Shown: positions 1 through 9,107, counted from the stretch's first letter. The stretch is 64,000 nucleotides of DNA from Streptomyces roseochromogenus subsp. oscitans DS 12.976 (GCF_000497445.1 NZ_CM002285.1:8287038-8351037); one strand, 5' to 3'. Notes: generated by a model from the sequence alone, not told the origin. A program made the numbers and translations.

Positions 1-179
1 TCGGCGGACAACAGACCGACCGCGCGGGTGCCCACCACCTGGGCAGCCGGGTACGCCAGCAGCCGCTCGGCGTTGGGCGTCCAGCCCGTCACCACGCCCT
101 GCGCGTCGACCAGCAGGGGCGCGGCGTCGGCCACGTCGAACCGCTGCCGGGCAACGTCCTGCTCCTCGTGAGTGCCCAC
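1..179 (-). CDS. PAS-domain signalling protein, N-terminal part only (cut by window edge)
   Basis: The reading frame opens with GTG at 177-179 on the minus strand, preceded by an AGAGAGG ribosome binding site, and runs off the left edge after about 59 codons. The visible residues (a cytosolic start, then an APLLVDAQGVVTGW stretch and NAERLLAYPAAQVVGT) have the pattern of a PAS fold: a first strand followed by the helix containing the A-E-x-L-x-G/A-Y motif. In streptomycetes this start is typical of PAS-PP2C (SpoIIE-like) phosphatases or PAS-GAF regulators, but the output domain lies outside the window, so only the PAS assignment is supported. Confidence 0.6.
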   Translation of the reverse strand, partial: MGTHEEQDVARQRFDVADAAPLLVDAQGVVTGWTPNAERLLAYPAAQVVGTRAVGLLSA

Positions 180-263
180 GGTCGACCTCTCTGTAGCTGA
201 GAGTGGTCTACCCCCTCTTGGCTCAATCGTCACTCTTCGGCCATCGGGTGGAGGAGTACGGAC

Positions 264-296
264 GAGCGGGGAGCGGCGCGCGGCCGCTCCCCGCTC
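264..296 (-). terminator. Hairpin terminator after rocD
   Basis: A perfect 14-bp inverted repeat (GAGCGGGGAGCGGC and its complement) with a 5-base loop starts three bases beyond the ornithine aminotransferase stop codon. There is no strong U tract, as is usual for high-GC actinobacterial terminators. Confidence 0.6.
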
Positions 297-299
297 CGG

Positions 300-1520
300 T
301 CACGAACCCAGCACCTTCTCCAGTGCCGCCAGCGCGGAACGCAGTTCCTCCGCGGCGATGGTCAGCGGGGGCGCCAGCCGGATGGTGGACCCGTGGGTGT
401 CCTTCACCAGGATCCCCTCGCGCATCAGCCGTTCGCTGATCTCACGGCCGCTGCCGATCGCCGGGTCGATGTCGACGCCCGCCCACAGCCCGCGCGCCCG
501 GAAGCCGATCACGCCCCGGCCGACCAGCGCGGCCAGCCCGTCCCGCAGGACCGTGCCCAGCTCGGCCGCCCGCAGCTGGAACTCACCGGCCTCCAGCAGC
601 TCGACCACGGCCGTGCCGACCGCCGCCGCGAGCGGGTTGCCGCCGAACGTCGAGCCGTGCTCACCCGGGTGCAGCACCCCCAGCACCTCACGCCGGGCCA
701 CCACCGCCGACACCGGCACGATCCCGCCGCCGAGAGCCTTGCCGAGCAGCAGCACGTCCGGCACGACATCCTCGTGCTCGACGGCGAGGGTACGGCCGGT
801 GCGGCCGAGGCCCGACTGGATCTCGTCGGCGATGAACAGACAGCCCTTGCGGCGGGTCAGCTCGCGCACCCCGGCGAGATAGCCGGCCTTCGGGATGATC
901 ACGCCGGCCTCGCCCTGGATCGGCTCGATCAGCACGGCCGCCGTCGTCTCGTCGACGGCCTCCTCCAGTGCGGCCAGGTCGTCGTACGGCACGATCTTGA
1001 AGCCGGGCGTGAAGGGGCCGAAGCCCGACCGGGCCGTCTCGTCCGTGGAGAAGCTGACGATCGTCGTCGTACGGCCGTGGAAGTTCTCCGCCGCGACCAC
1101 GATCGTCGCCCGGTCGGCGGGGACGCCCTTCACGTCGTACGCCCACTTGCGGGCCACTTTGATGCCGCTCTCCACCGCCTCGGCTCCGGTGTTCATCGGC
1201 AGCACCATGTCCAGGCCGGTCAGCTCTGCGAGCCGCTCGGCGAACTCCGCGAGGCGGTCGTTGTGGAAGGCGCGCGAGGTCAGCGTGAGCTGGTCGAGCT
1301 GGCGGTGCGCGGCCTCGATCAGCGCCGGGTGCCGGTGGCCGAAGTTCAGCGCCGAGTAGCCGGCCAGCATGTCGAGGTAGCGGCGCCCCTCGACGTCCTC
1401 CACCCAGGTGCCCTCGGCGCGGGAGACGACCACGGGCAGCGGGTGGTAGTTGTGTGCGAGGACCGGCTCCTCCGCACGGATCAGGTCGGCGGACGTACGC
1501 GTGCGCGCGGGTGCGGTCAT
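300..1520 (-). CDS. rocD: Ornithine--oxo-acid transaminase (ornithine aminotransferase)
   Basis: A 406-residue class III PLP-dependent aminotransferase that converts ornithine and 2-oxoglutarate to glutamate semialdehyde and glutamate. The frame shows the subgroup landmarks: a substrate region with NFGHRHPAL, the MNTGAEAVESGIK segment, the PLP-binding FIADEIQSGLGRTG block and the catalytic lysine in LLLGKALGGG, then the GSTFGGNPLA segment. I chose the ATG at 1518-1520 because it overlaps the upstream dimethylargininase stop (TGATG) and has GGAG just upstream; an in-frame start eight codons earlier lies inside that gene. The coupling suggests arginine derivatives are degraded to ornithine or citrulline and then to glutamate. 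Confidence 0.9.
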   Translation of the reverse strand: MTAPARTRTSADLIRAEEPVLAHNYHPLPVVVSRAEGTWVEDVEGRRYLDMLAGYSALNFGHRHPALIEAAHRQLDQLTLTSRAFHNDRLAEFAERLAELTGLDMVLPMNTGAEAVESGIKVARKWAYDVKGVPADRATIVVAAENFHGRTTTIVSFSTDETARSGFGPFTPGFKIVPYDDLAALEEAVDETTAAVLIEPIQGEAGVIIPKAGYLAGVRELTRRKGCLFIADEIQSGLGRTGRTLAVEHEDVVPDVLLLGKALGGGIVPVSAVVARREVLGVLHPGEHGSTFGGNPLAAAVGTAVVELLEAGEFQLRAAELGTVLRDGLAALVGRGVIGFRARGLWAGVDIDPAIGSGREISERLMREGILVKDTHGSTIRLAPPLTIAAEELRSALAALEKVLGS

Positions 1521-2329
1521 CAGCGGATCTCCTGGGTGCAGCACTTGATGCCACCGCCGGCCTTGTGGAACTCGGACAGGTCGACGGGGACGGGGACGTA
1601 ACCGTGGCCGGCGAGGTTCTCGGCCAGCGCCTCGGCCTGCGGCGCGATGAAGACGTTGCGGCCGTCGGACACGGAGTTCAGGCCGAACGCCAGCGCGTCC
1701 TCACGGGTGGCGAGGACCGCGTCCGGGTACAGCCGGCGCAGCACCTCGCGGCTGCCCGCCGAGAACGCCTCCGGGTAGTAGCAGATGTTGTCGTCGTCGA
1801 GGACGAACAGCGCCGTGTCCAGGTGGTAGAAGTACGGATCCACCAGGGTCAGGCCGATCACCGGATGGCCGAGGAACTCCTGGGCCTCCCGGTGCGCCTC
1901 CCGGGTGGTGCGGAACCCGGTGCCGGCCAGTACATACCGGCCGGTCCACACCAGGTCGCCCTCGCCCTCGGTCACGGACTCCGGGCGGTACACGTCGTAG
2001 CCGGCCGTCTTGAACCAGGTGTCGTAGTGCACCGACTCCGCGCGGCGCTCCGGCGCGTGGAACAGCGAGCCGAAGACCCGGCCACCGACCACGAACGCGG
2101 CGTTCGCGGCGAACACCATGTCCGGCAGGCCGGCCACCGGCTCGACCGACTCGACGGTGTGCCCATGGGCGCGGTAGGCGCGGATCAGCCTCTGCCACTG
2201 CTCCTGGGCGAGATCCACGTCGACGGGTTTGTCGGGGTGCATCCAGGGGTTGATCGCGTACTGAACGGCGAAGTGTCTGGGTTCACAGACGAGGAAGCGC
2301 CGAGGGCGCAGCACACGGCTTTCGGACAC
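1520..2329 (-). CDS. ddaH: Dimethylargininase / amidinohydrolase family protein
   Basis: A 269-residue protein of the guanidino-group-modifying superfamily, with the usual DDAH length. The DMVFAANAAF motif near residue 70 is the substrate carboxylate-loop signature, YHLDT near residue 168 carries the catalytic histidine, and the C-terminal GGGIKCCTQE holds the nucleophilic cysteine. The family hydrolyses N-omega-methylarginines to citrulline and methylamines; related enzymes hydrolyse arginine itself, and the sequence alone does not separate these. It is the first gene of a two-gene unit with rocD, with a one-base stop/start overlap, and an Lrp/AsnC-type regulator lies just upstream on the same strand. 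Confidence 0.8.
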   Translation of the reverse strand: MSESRVLRPRRFLVCEPRHFAVQYAINPWMHPDKPVDVDLAQEQWQRLIRAYRAHGHTVESVEPVAGLPDMVFAANAAFVVGGRVFGSLFHAPERRAESVHYDTWFKTAGYDVYRPESVTEGEGDLVWTGRYVLAGTGFRTTREAHREAQEFLGHPVIGLTLVDPYFYHLDTALFVLDDDNICYYPEAFSAGSREVLRRLYPDAVLATREDALAFGLNSVSDGRNVFIAPQAEALAENLAGHGYVPVPVDLSEFHKAGGGIKCCTQEIR

Positions 2330-2482
2330 AGAGGGTTTCCTCCGGTTTCCTGTGTGTCACTGAGGGGTGCCACAACGGTAGAAACGGAGATCGGCAACCG
2401 ACAAGCGTGAAAAGTTGCGCACATACGCAGCATCACTGCGTTCTGAGCGCGACCCACGCACGAGTGCTGCGCATGGTCCGCG

Positions 2483-2968
2483 TCATTCCGGGGCCGGCTG
2501 CGTGGCGCCCGCTTCGGGGCTTTCCGGGAGCAGATGGGACAGGACCATCACGCTGATCGTCTTCCTGATGAACGGCTCGGTGCGGATCCGCTCCAGCACT
2601 TCCTCGAAGTGCCCCACGTCCCGAGCCCGGACGTGCAGCAGCGCGTCCGCGCCGCCGGTCACCGTCATGGCCGCCGTGATCTCCGGATGGTTCCGGACGA
2701 CCTCCGCGAGCCGCCGGGGCGGGGCCGCGCCCTCGCAGTACACCTCGACGTACGCCTCCGTGCGCCAGCCCAGCGCCGACGGCTGCACCGTGGCCGTGAA
2801 CCCGGTGATCACCCCGGTCTCGCGCAGCCGGTCCACACGCCGTTTGACCGCGGTGGACGACAGCCCGATCGTCGCGCCGATCTCGGCGAAGCTGGTCCTG
2901 GCGTTCGCCATCAGGGCGGTGATGATCTTCCGGTCCAGATCGTCGAAGGAAGCGGTCCTGCTGTTCAT
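2483..2968 (-). CDS. Lrp/AsnC family transcriptional regulator
   Basis: A 161-residue one-component regulator. Residues about 7-65 form the AsnC-type winged helix (LDRKIITALMANARTSFAEI, then the recognition segment STAVKRRVDRLRETGVI), followed by a RAM/AsnC ligand-binding beta-alpha domain to about residue 150. The ATG at 2966-2968 is preferred because it places the HTH at the usual distance from the N terminus. It lies 153 bp upstream of ddaH in the same orientation, so control of the arginine/ornithine genes by an amino-acid effector is a reasonable inference that is not proven here. Confidence 0.88.
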   Translation of the reverse strand: MNSRTASFDDLDRKIITALMANARTSFAEIGATIGLSSTAVKRRVDRLRETGVITGFTATVQPSALGWRTEAYVEVYCEGAAPPRRLAEVVRNHPEITAAMTVTGGADALLHVRARDVGHFEEVLERIRTEPFIRKTISVMVLSHLLPESPEAGATQPAPE

Positions 2969-3005
2969 GCGGGCACTGTAATCAGCCAAGCCCGCCGCGG
3001 GGGAC

Positions 3006-3173
3006 CTAGGACTGGGTGACGACCATGGCGAGGGTCAGCAGGCCCAGGACGACCCAGCCGAACCACAGCCAGCCGTTACTGCCGATCGCGACCGTGTAGG
3101 CGGTCACGACGACGAGTCCGCCGACCGTGAGAGCCCCCATCGCCTTGGTGGAACCGTTCGTGGAACCGGGCAT
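3006..3173 (-). CDS. Small two-helix membrane protein (hypothetical, 55 aa)
   Basis: A short frame opening with ATG at 3171-3173, preceded by GAGGAGGGTGTCGCG, a good ribosome binding site. It has a polar N terminus and two predicted membrane helices (TVGGLVVVTAYTVAI and WLWFGWVVLGLLTLAMVV) separated by GSNG. I know of no function. It follows the CtaG-like gene on the same strand with a 116-bp gap. The strong ribosome binding site and clear hydrophobic periodicity support real translation. Confidence 0.6.
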   Translation of the reverse strand: MPGSTNGSTKAMGALTVGGLVVVTAYTVAIGSNGWLWFGWVVLGLLTLAMVVTQS

Positions 3174-3289
3174 CGCGACACCCTCCTCATGGTCCGTCCT
3201 CGACCATGGTGCCCCGGATTCCGCCCGGAGGGGACGGCTCCGCCCAGCGGTGCCGTTGATCTCCTGCGGCCTGACCCGCCGGCCGGGCC

Positions 3290-4240
3290 CTAGCCCTCGC
3301 GTGCGTTCAGCGAGGCCAGATAGGCGTTGTACGCCTCCAGCTCCTTGTCGCCGTCCCGGTCGGCGGCTCGGTCCTTGCGCTTGGCCTGCCGCTGCTCGGA
3401 GCCGTACCACTGGAACAGCAGCGCGATCAGCACCAGCACGGAGGGGATCTCGCTGAACGCCCAGGCGATCCCGCCGGCCGCGTTCTGGTCGGACAGCGCG
3501 TCGATGCCGAGCGAGGCCGGCGGATGCTTGAAAGTTTCCACCATCGGCGTCGACGCCATCATCAGCGCGATACCGAAAAACGCGTGGAACGGCATGCCCG
3601 CGAACAGCTCCAGCATCCGCATCAGATACCCCGGCCGGTGCGGGCCCGGGTCGACGCCGATGATCGGCCAGAAGAACACCACGCCGACCGCGAGGAAGTG
3701 CACCATCATCGCGATGTGCCCGGCCCTGGAACCCATCAGGAGGTCGAAGAGCGGGGTGAAGTACAGCGCGTACAGGCTCGCGATGAACAGCGGGATCGTG
3801 AACGCCGGGTGGGTGATGATCCGCATGTACCGGCTGTGCAGCAGCGCCAGCAGCAGCTCGCGCGGGCCCTTGCGCCCCCGGCCGGCGGTCGGCAGCGCCC
3901 GCAGTGCGAGCGTGACCGGCGCGCCGAGCAGGATCAGGATCGGCGACAGCATGCTGATGATCATGTGCTGCACCATGTGCACGCTGAACATGACCATGCC
4001 GTAGTCGTTCAGCTTGGTGCACATCACCAGGGCGATGGTCAGCACACCGACGACGTACGACACCGTGCGGGACACGGGCCACGCGTCCCCGCGCCGCCGC
4101 AGCCGTACGACACCCCAGCCGTACAGACCGAGCCCGAGCAGGCAGACGACGAGGAAGAACGGGTCAGTGGACCACTGAAGCCCCCGTCCCAGCGTGAACG
4201 GCGGCAGATCCATCATCATGCCGTGCCCGCTGTGATCCAT
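3290..4240 (-). CDS. ctaG: CtaG-like cytochrome c oxidase assembly membrane protein
   Basis: A 316-residue multi-pass membrane protein of the caa3-type CtaG family. The N terminus is histidine- and methionine-rich (MDHSGHGMMM), as expected for a copper-handling protein, followed by about seven hydrophobic helices with the characteristic MVQHMIISMLSPILILLGAP block around residue 90 and an MMVHFLAVGVVFFWPIIG helix. Family members help deliver copper to, or assemble, terminal oxidase. It sits downstream of phosphofructokinase but separated from it by a hairpin, so it is likely transcribed on its own. Confidence 0.85.
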   Translation of the reverse strand: MDHSGHGMMMDLPPFTLGRGLQWSTDPFFLVVCLLGLGLYGWGVVRLRRRGDAWPVSRTVSYVVGVLTIALVMCTKLNDYGMVMFSVHMVQHMIISMLSPILILLGAPVTLALRALPTAGRGRKGPRELLLALLHSRYMRIITHPAFTIPLFIASLYALYFTPLFDLLMGSRAGHIAMMVHFLAVGVVFFWPIIGVDPGPHRPGYLMRMLELFAGMPFHAFFGIALMMASTPMVETFKHPPASLGIDALSDQNAAGGIAWAFSEIPSVLVLIALLFQWYGSEQRQAKRKDRAADRDGDKELEAYNAYLASLNAREG

Positions 4241-4292
4241 CCGGCGGCTCCTGATTCGTGGGGGTTGTACGAGTTGTCCGCCCCAAGACTAG

Positions 4293-4327
4293 AACCGCCC
4301 CCGGCCACGACCGTGACCGGGGGCGGG
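4293..4327 (-). terminator. Hairpin terminator between pfkA and the ctaG-like gene
   Basis: A 10-bp GC-only inverted repeat (CCGCCCCCGG / CCGGGGGCGG, 4295-4304 with 4317-4326) with an inner CACG/CGTG stem. It lies about 36 bases past the pfkA stop codon. Confidence 0.55.
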
Positions 4328-4362
4328 TTGTTCTCGGGTGAACCACAGGACTCCCGGGTGAA

Positions 4363-5388
4363 CTACAGGACGCACTCCGCCTCGTCGTACCGCTCCACCG
4401 GCACGGTCTTCAGGGTCTCGACGGCCTCCGCCAGCGACACCATCACGATGTCGGTCCCCCGCAGAGCCGTCATCTTCCCGAACTCGCCGCGATGCACGGC
4501 CTCCACCGCATGCCAGCCGAACCTCGTGGCGAGCACCCGGTCGTACGCCGTCGGCGTCCCGCCCCGCTGCACATGGCCCAGGATCACCGGCCGCGCCTCC
4601 TTGCCGAGCCGCTGCTCCAGCTCGACGGACAGCTGCCGGGCGATGCCGGCGAAGCGCTCGTGGCCGTAGATGTCCTTGCCGCCCTCGTCGAAGTCCATGG
4701 AGCCGGGCCTGGGCTTGGCCCCCTCCGCCGCGACGACGATCGCGAACCGCTTGCCGGCTTCGAACCGCTCGCCGACCTTCGTCGCCAACTCCTCGATGTC
4801 GAAGGGTCGTTCAGGCACGACGATGGCGTGGGCGCCGGCCGCCATGCCGGAGTGCAGCGCGATCCAGCCGGTGTGCCGGCCCATGACCTCCACGATCAGC
4901 ACGCGCTGGTGCGACTCGGCGGTGGTCTTCAGCCGGTCCAGGGCCTCCGTCGCCACGGTGACGGCCGTGTCGAAGCCGAAGGTGACATCCGTGACAGCGA
5001 TGTCGTTGTCGATGGTCTTGGGCACGCCTACGATCGGCAGCCCGCCCGCCGACAGCAGCTGGGCCGCCTTCAGCGTGCCCTCACCGCCGATCGGGATGAT
5101 CGCGTCCAGGCCGAGTTCCGCGACATGGCCCCTGGCCCGCTCGACACCGTCCCGCAGATGTTCCGGGCGGACCCGGGAGGAGCCGAGGATGGTGCCGCCG
5201 CGCGCCAGGATGCCGCCCACGGCGTCCAGGTCGAGCTTGAGGTAGTCGCACTCCAGGAGGCCCTTCCAGCCGTCCCGGAAACCGATGACCTCGTCGCCGT
5301 GGTCGGCGACGGCGCGGTGCACGACGGACCGGATGACGGCGTTCAGGCCGGGGCAGTCGCCGCCGGACGTGAGGACACCAATGCGCAT
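4363..5388 (-). CDS. pfkA: 6-phosphofructokinase (ATP-type)
   Basis: A 341-residue phosphofructokinase that phosphorylates fructose-6-phosphate in glycolysis. Motifs in order: the nucleotide loop GVLTSGGDCPGLNAV at the N terminus, GGEGTLKAA around residue 100 (glycine at the position that favours ATP over pyrophosphate), PKTIDNDI with the catalytic aspartate, the MGRHTGWIAL substrate segment and HVQRGGTPTAYDR near residue 280. The longer open frame begins 42 codons earlier, but the ATG at 5386-5388 directly precedes the conserved first strand and matches the usual family length. The 200 bp upstream probably hold the promoter. Confidence 0.93.
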   Translation of the reverse strand: MRIGVLTSGGDCPGLNAVIRSVVHRAVADHGDEVIGFRDGWKGLLECDYLKLDLDAVGGILARGGTILGSSRVRPEHLRDGVERARGHVAELGLDAIIPIGGEGTLKAAQLLSAGGLPIVGVPKTIDNDIAVTDVTFGFDTAVTVATEALDRLKTTAESHQRVLIVEVMGRHTGWIALHSGMAAGAHAIVVPERPFDIEELATKVGERFEAGKRFAIVVAAEGAKPRPGSMDFDEGGKDIYGHERFAGIARQLSVELEQRLGKEARPVILGHVQRGGTPTAYDRVLATRFGWHAVEAVHRGEFGKMTALRGTDIVMVSLAEAVETLKTVPVERYDEAECVL

Positions 5389-5589
5389 AGCCCGAAATAC
5401 CTTCTCAACGTGGGCCGGGTAACCGGACCACGTTGTCCGGCGGATTCCCGGCCACCCTACCGGCGTGAGGGGGTCGCTCCGTAGCGGGCGTCCGCCTGCT
5501 GGACGCGCCCGCACATGTGAGCGGACGGTCTGTCAGGCGGGCCCACCAAGAGACTGCCGGAGCACGCTGGAAAACCGGTGCAGCGGGGC

Positions 5590-6318
5590 TTACGCGGGCT
5601 GCTGAGCAGCGGCGATCCGCTCGTCGCGGAGTGCCTCGTACCAGCGGTCGTCGACCGGCGGCAGCGCGTTGACGTCGAGCGCCAGCTTCAGCAGCAGATC
5701 GGCGATCTGCGGGTTACGGGCGAGGACCGGGCCGTGCATGTACGTGCCGAACACGGTCCCGCTGTACGCGCCCTCCGTGCCGTCCCCGGTGCCGTTGCCC
5801 TTGCCGATCTTCACCCGGGCGAAGGGGCGGGCGGTCGGTCCGAGGTGGGTGACGCCCTGGTGGTTCTCGAAGCCGCTCAGCTGGGGCAGTCCGAGCTGCG
5901 GGTCGATGTCGGCGAGGACGTCGCCGACGCACCGCCCGTCCTCGCCGCGCACCGAGACCACGTCGAGCAGGCCGAGACCCGGCTCGCGCTGGCCGAGGTC
6001 GTTGATGAATTCGTGGCCGAGGATCTGGTAGCCGGCGCAGACGGAGAAGACGATTGCGCCGTTCTGCACCGCGCGCTGCAGATGCCCGTCCCGGCGCAGC
6101 CGCTCGGCCGCGAGCCGCTGCGGCCGGTCCTCGCCGCCGCCGATCAGATAGATGTCGCCGGAGGTCGGGATCGGCTGGTCGCTGCGCACGTCGAGCCGGG
6201 CCACGTCCAGGCCGCGCTGCCGGGCCCGCCGCTCCACGACGAGGGCGTTGCCCTGGTCGCCGTAGGTGCTCAGCAGGTCCGGGTAGATCCACACCAGCCG
6301 CAGTTGGTTGTCGCTCAT
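5590..6318 (-). CDS. gatD: Lipid II isoglutaminyl synthase, glutaminase subunit
   Basis: A 242-residue CobB/CobQ-type glutamine amidotransferase. The nucleophile elbow is VFSVCAGYQILG (catalytic cysteine near residue 93) and the partner histidine is in TYMHGPVLARNP near residue 200; FENHQGVTHLG is the subgroup signature. It supplies ammonia to MurT, which amidates the D-glutamate of lipid II. The murT gene ends 29 bp upstream on the same strand, the usual murT-gatD arrangement. The amidation affects cross-linking of peptidoglycan in the cytoplasmic steps of wall synthesis. Confidence 0.88.
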   Translation of the reverse strand: MSDNQLRLVWIYPDLLSTYGDQGNALVVERRARQRGLDVARLDVRSDQPIPTSGDIYLIGGGEDRPQRLAAERLRRDGHLQRAVQNGAIVFSVCAGYQILGHEFINDLGQREPGLGLLDVVSVRGEDGRCVGDVLADIDPQLGLPQLSGFENHQGVTHLGPTARPFARVKIGKGNGTGDGTEGAYSGTVFGTYMHGPVLARNPQIADLLLKLALDVNALPPVDDRWYEALRDERIAAAQQPA

Positions 6319-6347
6319 GAGGTGATCGCCCTTCGAAGATCAGAAGA

Positions 6348-7586
6348 TCAGTTGCCGACGCGGCGGCGCAGGTCCTGGAACGCGGTGTAGTTCGCGATGA
6401 CCTCGATCCGGCCGGGCGGGCACAACTGCACGGCCTGGTCGAGGTCCTCGCAGACCTGGAAGTGCTGGTTCGCGACCTCCAGACGGACGGCGAGGTCCAG
6501 CTTGCGGTCGCCGATCACGAAGATCGGGTGGCCGGTCAGCCGGGTGTAGTCGACGTCCCACAACCAGGAGGTGTCGGTGCCGTCGGCACCGCGCGCGTTC
6601 ACGGACAGGATCACCGGGGCGGGCGGCGGGTCGATCAGGGAGAAGGTCTCCAGCCAGCCGGCCGGGTTCTTGGCCAGCAGCAGCCGCAGATCACGGTTGA
6701 GGAACTGCACGACGTCGTACCGGCCGGCCACGGCCTGTACCTGGTACATCCGCTCCAGAGCGACCTGCGGCGGCACCCCGAAGACGGCGGCGACGGCCGC
6801 GGACGAGGCGGCGTTCGCCTTGTTGGCGCGGCCCGGCAGCTGCAGATGGATGGGCCAGGCGGAGCCATGCGGGTCGAGCACGTGGTCCCCGGACAGCGCC
6901 CAGGACGGCTGGGGCCGCCGGAAGCCGCACTCGCCGCAGAACCAGTCGTCGCCGGGGCGCTGCATCACGCCACCGCAGGACGGGCAGGACCAGGCGTCGT
7001 CCTTCCACATCTGCCCGGCCGCGACCCAGATCACGTTCGGCGAGGAGGAGGCGGCCCACACCACCAGCGGGTCGTCGCAGTTGGCGACGACGACGGCCTT
7101 GGAGCCGGCCAGGCCCTCGCGCCAGTTCTCGGCCAGCATCCGGGTCTCGGCGGCGCGGTCCAGCTGGTCACGGGAGAGGTTGAGGAGCGCGATGCACTTG
7201 GGAGCCGTGTCCCGTGCCACACCGGCCAGGTACTTCTCGTCGACCTCGATGACACCGAACTTGGCGTCCGACCCACCTGCGAGTGCGGAGGTGATACCGG
7301 CCGGCATGTTGGCGCCGAGCGCGTTCGACACGACCGGGCCCGCGGCGCGCAGCGCCTCCGCGATCAGCCGGGTGGTCGTGGTCTTGCCGTTGGTCGCCGA
7401 CACCAGGACGACGTCCAGGTTCTGCGCGAGCCGGGCGAGTAGGGCGGGGTCGAGTTTCAGCGCGACCCGGCCACCGATCACCGACCCGCTGCCGCGCCCC
7501 GCGGCGCGAGATGCCGCAGCGACCGCCTTGCCGGCGGTCACGGCCAGCTTGGCCCGCGGCGTGAGCGGGTCCGAGTTGCCTGCCAT
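6348..7586 (-). CDS. murT: Lipid II isoglutaminyl synthase, Mur-ligase subunit
   Basis: A 412-residue Mur-ligase-fold protein. The ATP loop SATNGKTTTTRL lies near residue 83. A four-cysteine zinc ribbon (CPSC ... CGEC near residue 210) interrupts the central domain and is diagnostic of MurT rather than MurC-F. A C-terminal DUF1727 region follows. It activates the alpha-carboxyl of lipid II D-glutamate with ATP for amidation by ammonia channelled from GatD, encoded directly downstream. It is divergent from peptide deformylase, with 152 bp between the starts for both promoters. Confidence 0.9.
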   Translation of the reverse strand: MAGNSDPLTPRAKLAVTAGKAVAAASRAAGRGSGSVIGGRVALKLDPALLARLAQNLDVVLVSATNGKTTTTRLIAEALRAAGPVVSNALGANMPAGITSALAGGSDAKFGVIEVDEKYLAGVARDTAPKCIALLNLSRDQLDRAAETRMLAENWREGLAGSKAVVVANCDDPLVVWAASSSPNVIWVAAGQMWKDDAWSCPSCGGVMQRPGDDWFCGECGFRRPQPSWALSGDHVLDPHGSAWPIHLQLPGRANKANAASSAAVAAVFGVPPQVALERMYQVQAVAGRYDVVQFLNRDLRLLLAKNPAGWLETFSLIDPPPAPVILSVNARGADGTDTSWLWDVDYTRLTGHPIFVIGDRKLDLAVRLEVANQHFQVCEDLDQAVQLCPPGRIEVIANYTAFQDLRRRVGN

Positions 7587-7738
7587 CAGTTCTCGATCCT
7601 CCTTGCGTACGCGCCGCGCCTGGGGCCATCCGGCAACGTGGTGGGGCCCTCAGCCTATCGAGATCCATTCGCACACCCGAATCCCGGCCCACGCCATACG
7701 CGGCGAGCATGAGCTGAAGGAACCGTACCCTTGCCGCT

Positions 7739-8293
7739 ATGCGACACGGCACGATCCCGGGCGCCCACGGGCGCGTCCGGCCACTTTCCCTGCTCGGCGA
7801 CAGCGCTCTGCACGAGCCCTGCCGCGAGGTCACCGGCTTCGGCCCCGAAGTGGCCGCCCTCGTGGAGGACTTGTTCGCGACCATGTACGCCGCGCAGGGG
7901 GTGGGGCTGGCGGCGAATCAGATCGGGGTGCCGCTGCGCGTTTTCGTCTACGACTGTCCGGATGACGACGATGTGCGCCATCTCGGACATGTGGTGAACC
8001 CCCGCCTGGTCGAGACCGACGGCGTGGTGATCCGCGGCCCGGAGGGCTGCCTGTCCCTGCCGGGCCTGGAGGCGGGGACGGCACGATACGACCACGCGGT
8101 CATCGAGGGACTGACGGTGACGGGGGAGCCGGTCACCGTCCATGGCACGGGGTTCTTCGCCAGATGCTTGCAGCACGAGTACGACCACGTGGAAGGCCGG
8201 GTTTACGCCGATCACCTCACGGGTTGGCGGAAGCGCAGACTGACCAGGCAGATCACGCGCGCTTCATGGCACCGGGCAAGTGGTCCGGCTTAA
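7739..8293 (+). CDS. def: Peptide deformylase
   Basis: A 184-residue metalloenzyme that removes the formyl group from nascent proteins. All three signature motifs are present: GVGLAANQIG, EGCLSLPG with the metal-binding cysteine, and HEYDHVEG with the HExxH histidines and glutamate. The C terminus is basic. The next gene is convergent (TetR), with a repeat-derived hairpin at 8293-8323 overlapping the end of this gene. Streptomycetes usually carry several def paralogues, so it need not be the essential copy. Confidence 0.92.
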   Translation: MRHGTIPGAHGRVRPLSLLGDSALHEPCREVTGFGPEVAALVEDLFATMYAAQGVGLAANQIGVPLRVFVYDCPDDDDVRHLGHVVNPRLVETDGVVIRGPEGCLSLPGLEAGTARYDHAVIEGLTVTGEPVTVHGTGFFARCLQHEYDHVEGRVYADHLTGWRKRRLTRQITRASWHRASGPA

Positions 8294-8323
8294 GGGGCGC
8301 GGGGAACTGCGCGACAAGCCCCC
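8293..8323 (+). repeat. Dispersed Streptomyces palindromic repeat, copy 1
   Basis: Sequence of the type AGGGGCGCGGGGAACTGCGC followed by GACAAGCC, sitting between the convergent def and TetR genes. It matches the copies at 10435 and 17960 and, in its outer parts, 27684; all are at or beyond 3' ends of genes. Confidence 0.7.
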
Positions 8324-8349
8324 ACGCACCCGCACCTGGGGAACGGCGG

Positions 8350-8994
8350 TCAGAACCCCGGACCTCCCATTCTGTCCCCCGCAGCAGCGAGACGCCCCCA
8401 CAGCAGATCGGCGAGAGACCGCACCAACTCAGCGCGGGAACAAGGCCGTTCCCCCAGCCACCAGTCCCCGGCCGCATGCATCATCCCGACGATCCCATGC
8501 CCCCATACCCGCGCCAGCTGCTGACTCTCCGGCCCGAGATCCACCCGCTCCTCGATGACCTGAGCCAGTTCCTCGCCCATGCGCCGGAGCAGCGGTGCCG
8601 AATGCTTGCCTACGTCGAAGCCCTGGTCGCCTCCCTGACTCCCCTCCGCCGGATGCATCAGGAACCGGTACACCTGAGGCCGTGCCTCGATCGCGGCGAG
8701 ATATGTGTCCAGCGTGGACTCGACCCGCTCCCGCCGGTCCGCCGGAGCGTCGAGCGCCGCCCGCAGCGAATCGAGCAGCGCGTCCGTGTGCCGCTTGGCA
8801 AGCGCGGCGTAAAGCCCGCCCTTGTCGCCGAAGTGGCGGTACAGAATCGGTTTCGTGATCCCCGCCTCCGCCGCGATCGCGTTCATCGACGCCTGTGGGC
8901 CGTCGCGCAGCACCACCCGGTCGGCGGCCTCCAGCAGCTCGCGCCGTCGGCGGTCGGCGGACCGCTGCTGCTCGGTCCGCTGTGTGGTGTCCAT
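8350..8994 (-). CDS. TetR family transcriptional regulator
   Basis: A 214-residue repressor-type protein. The N-terminal HTH covers about residues 15-62 (RRELLEAADRVVLRDGPQAS, then AGITKPILYRHFGDKGGLYAAL); the rest is a helical ligand domain. It is divergent from the acyl-CoA dehydrogenase at 9164, and the 169-bp intergenic region contains repeated GTTAC/GTAAC half-sites, so it probably represses itself and that dehydrogenase in response to an acyl-CoA or fatty acid. The effector is inference. Confidence 0.88.
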   Translation of the reverse strand: MDTTQRTEQQRSADRRRRELLEAADRVVLRDGPQASMNAIAAEAGITKPILYRHFGDKGGLYAALAKRHTDALLDSLRAALDAPADRRERVESTLDTYLAAIEARPQVYRFLMHPAEGSQGGDQGFDVGKHSAPLLRRMGEELAQVIEERVDLGPESQQLARVWGHGIVGMMHAAGDWWLGERPCSRAELVRSLADLLWGRLAAAGDRMGGPGF

Positions 8995-9107
8995 GTGCTC
9001 TCCCCACCCGTGCTGATTCGGTGACGCCTGCGCAAACTAACACTGACTGTGCCCCTGACATCGAACGGGATACGAGGCGTCATCGGCGGTTGACTTTTTC
9101 TACCCGT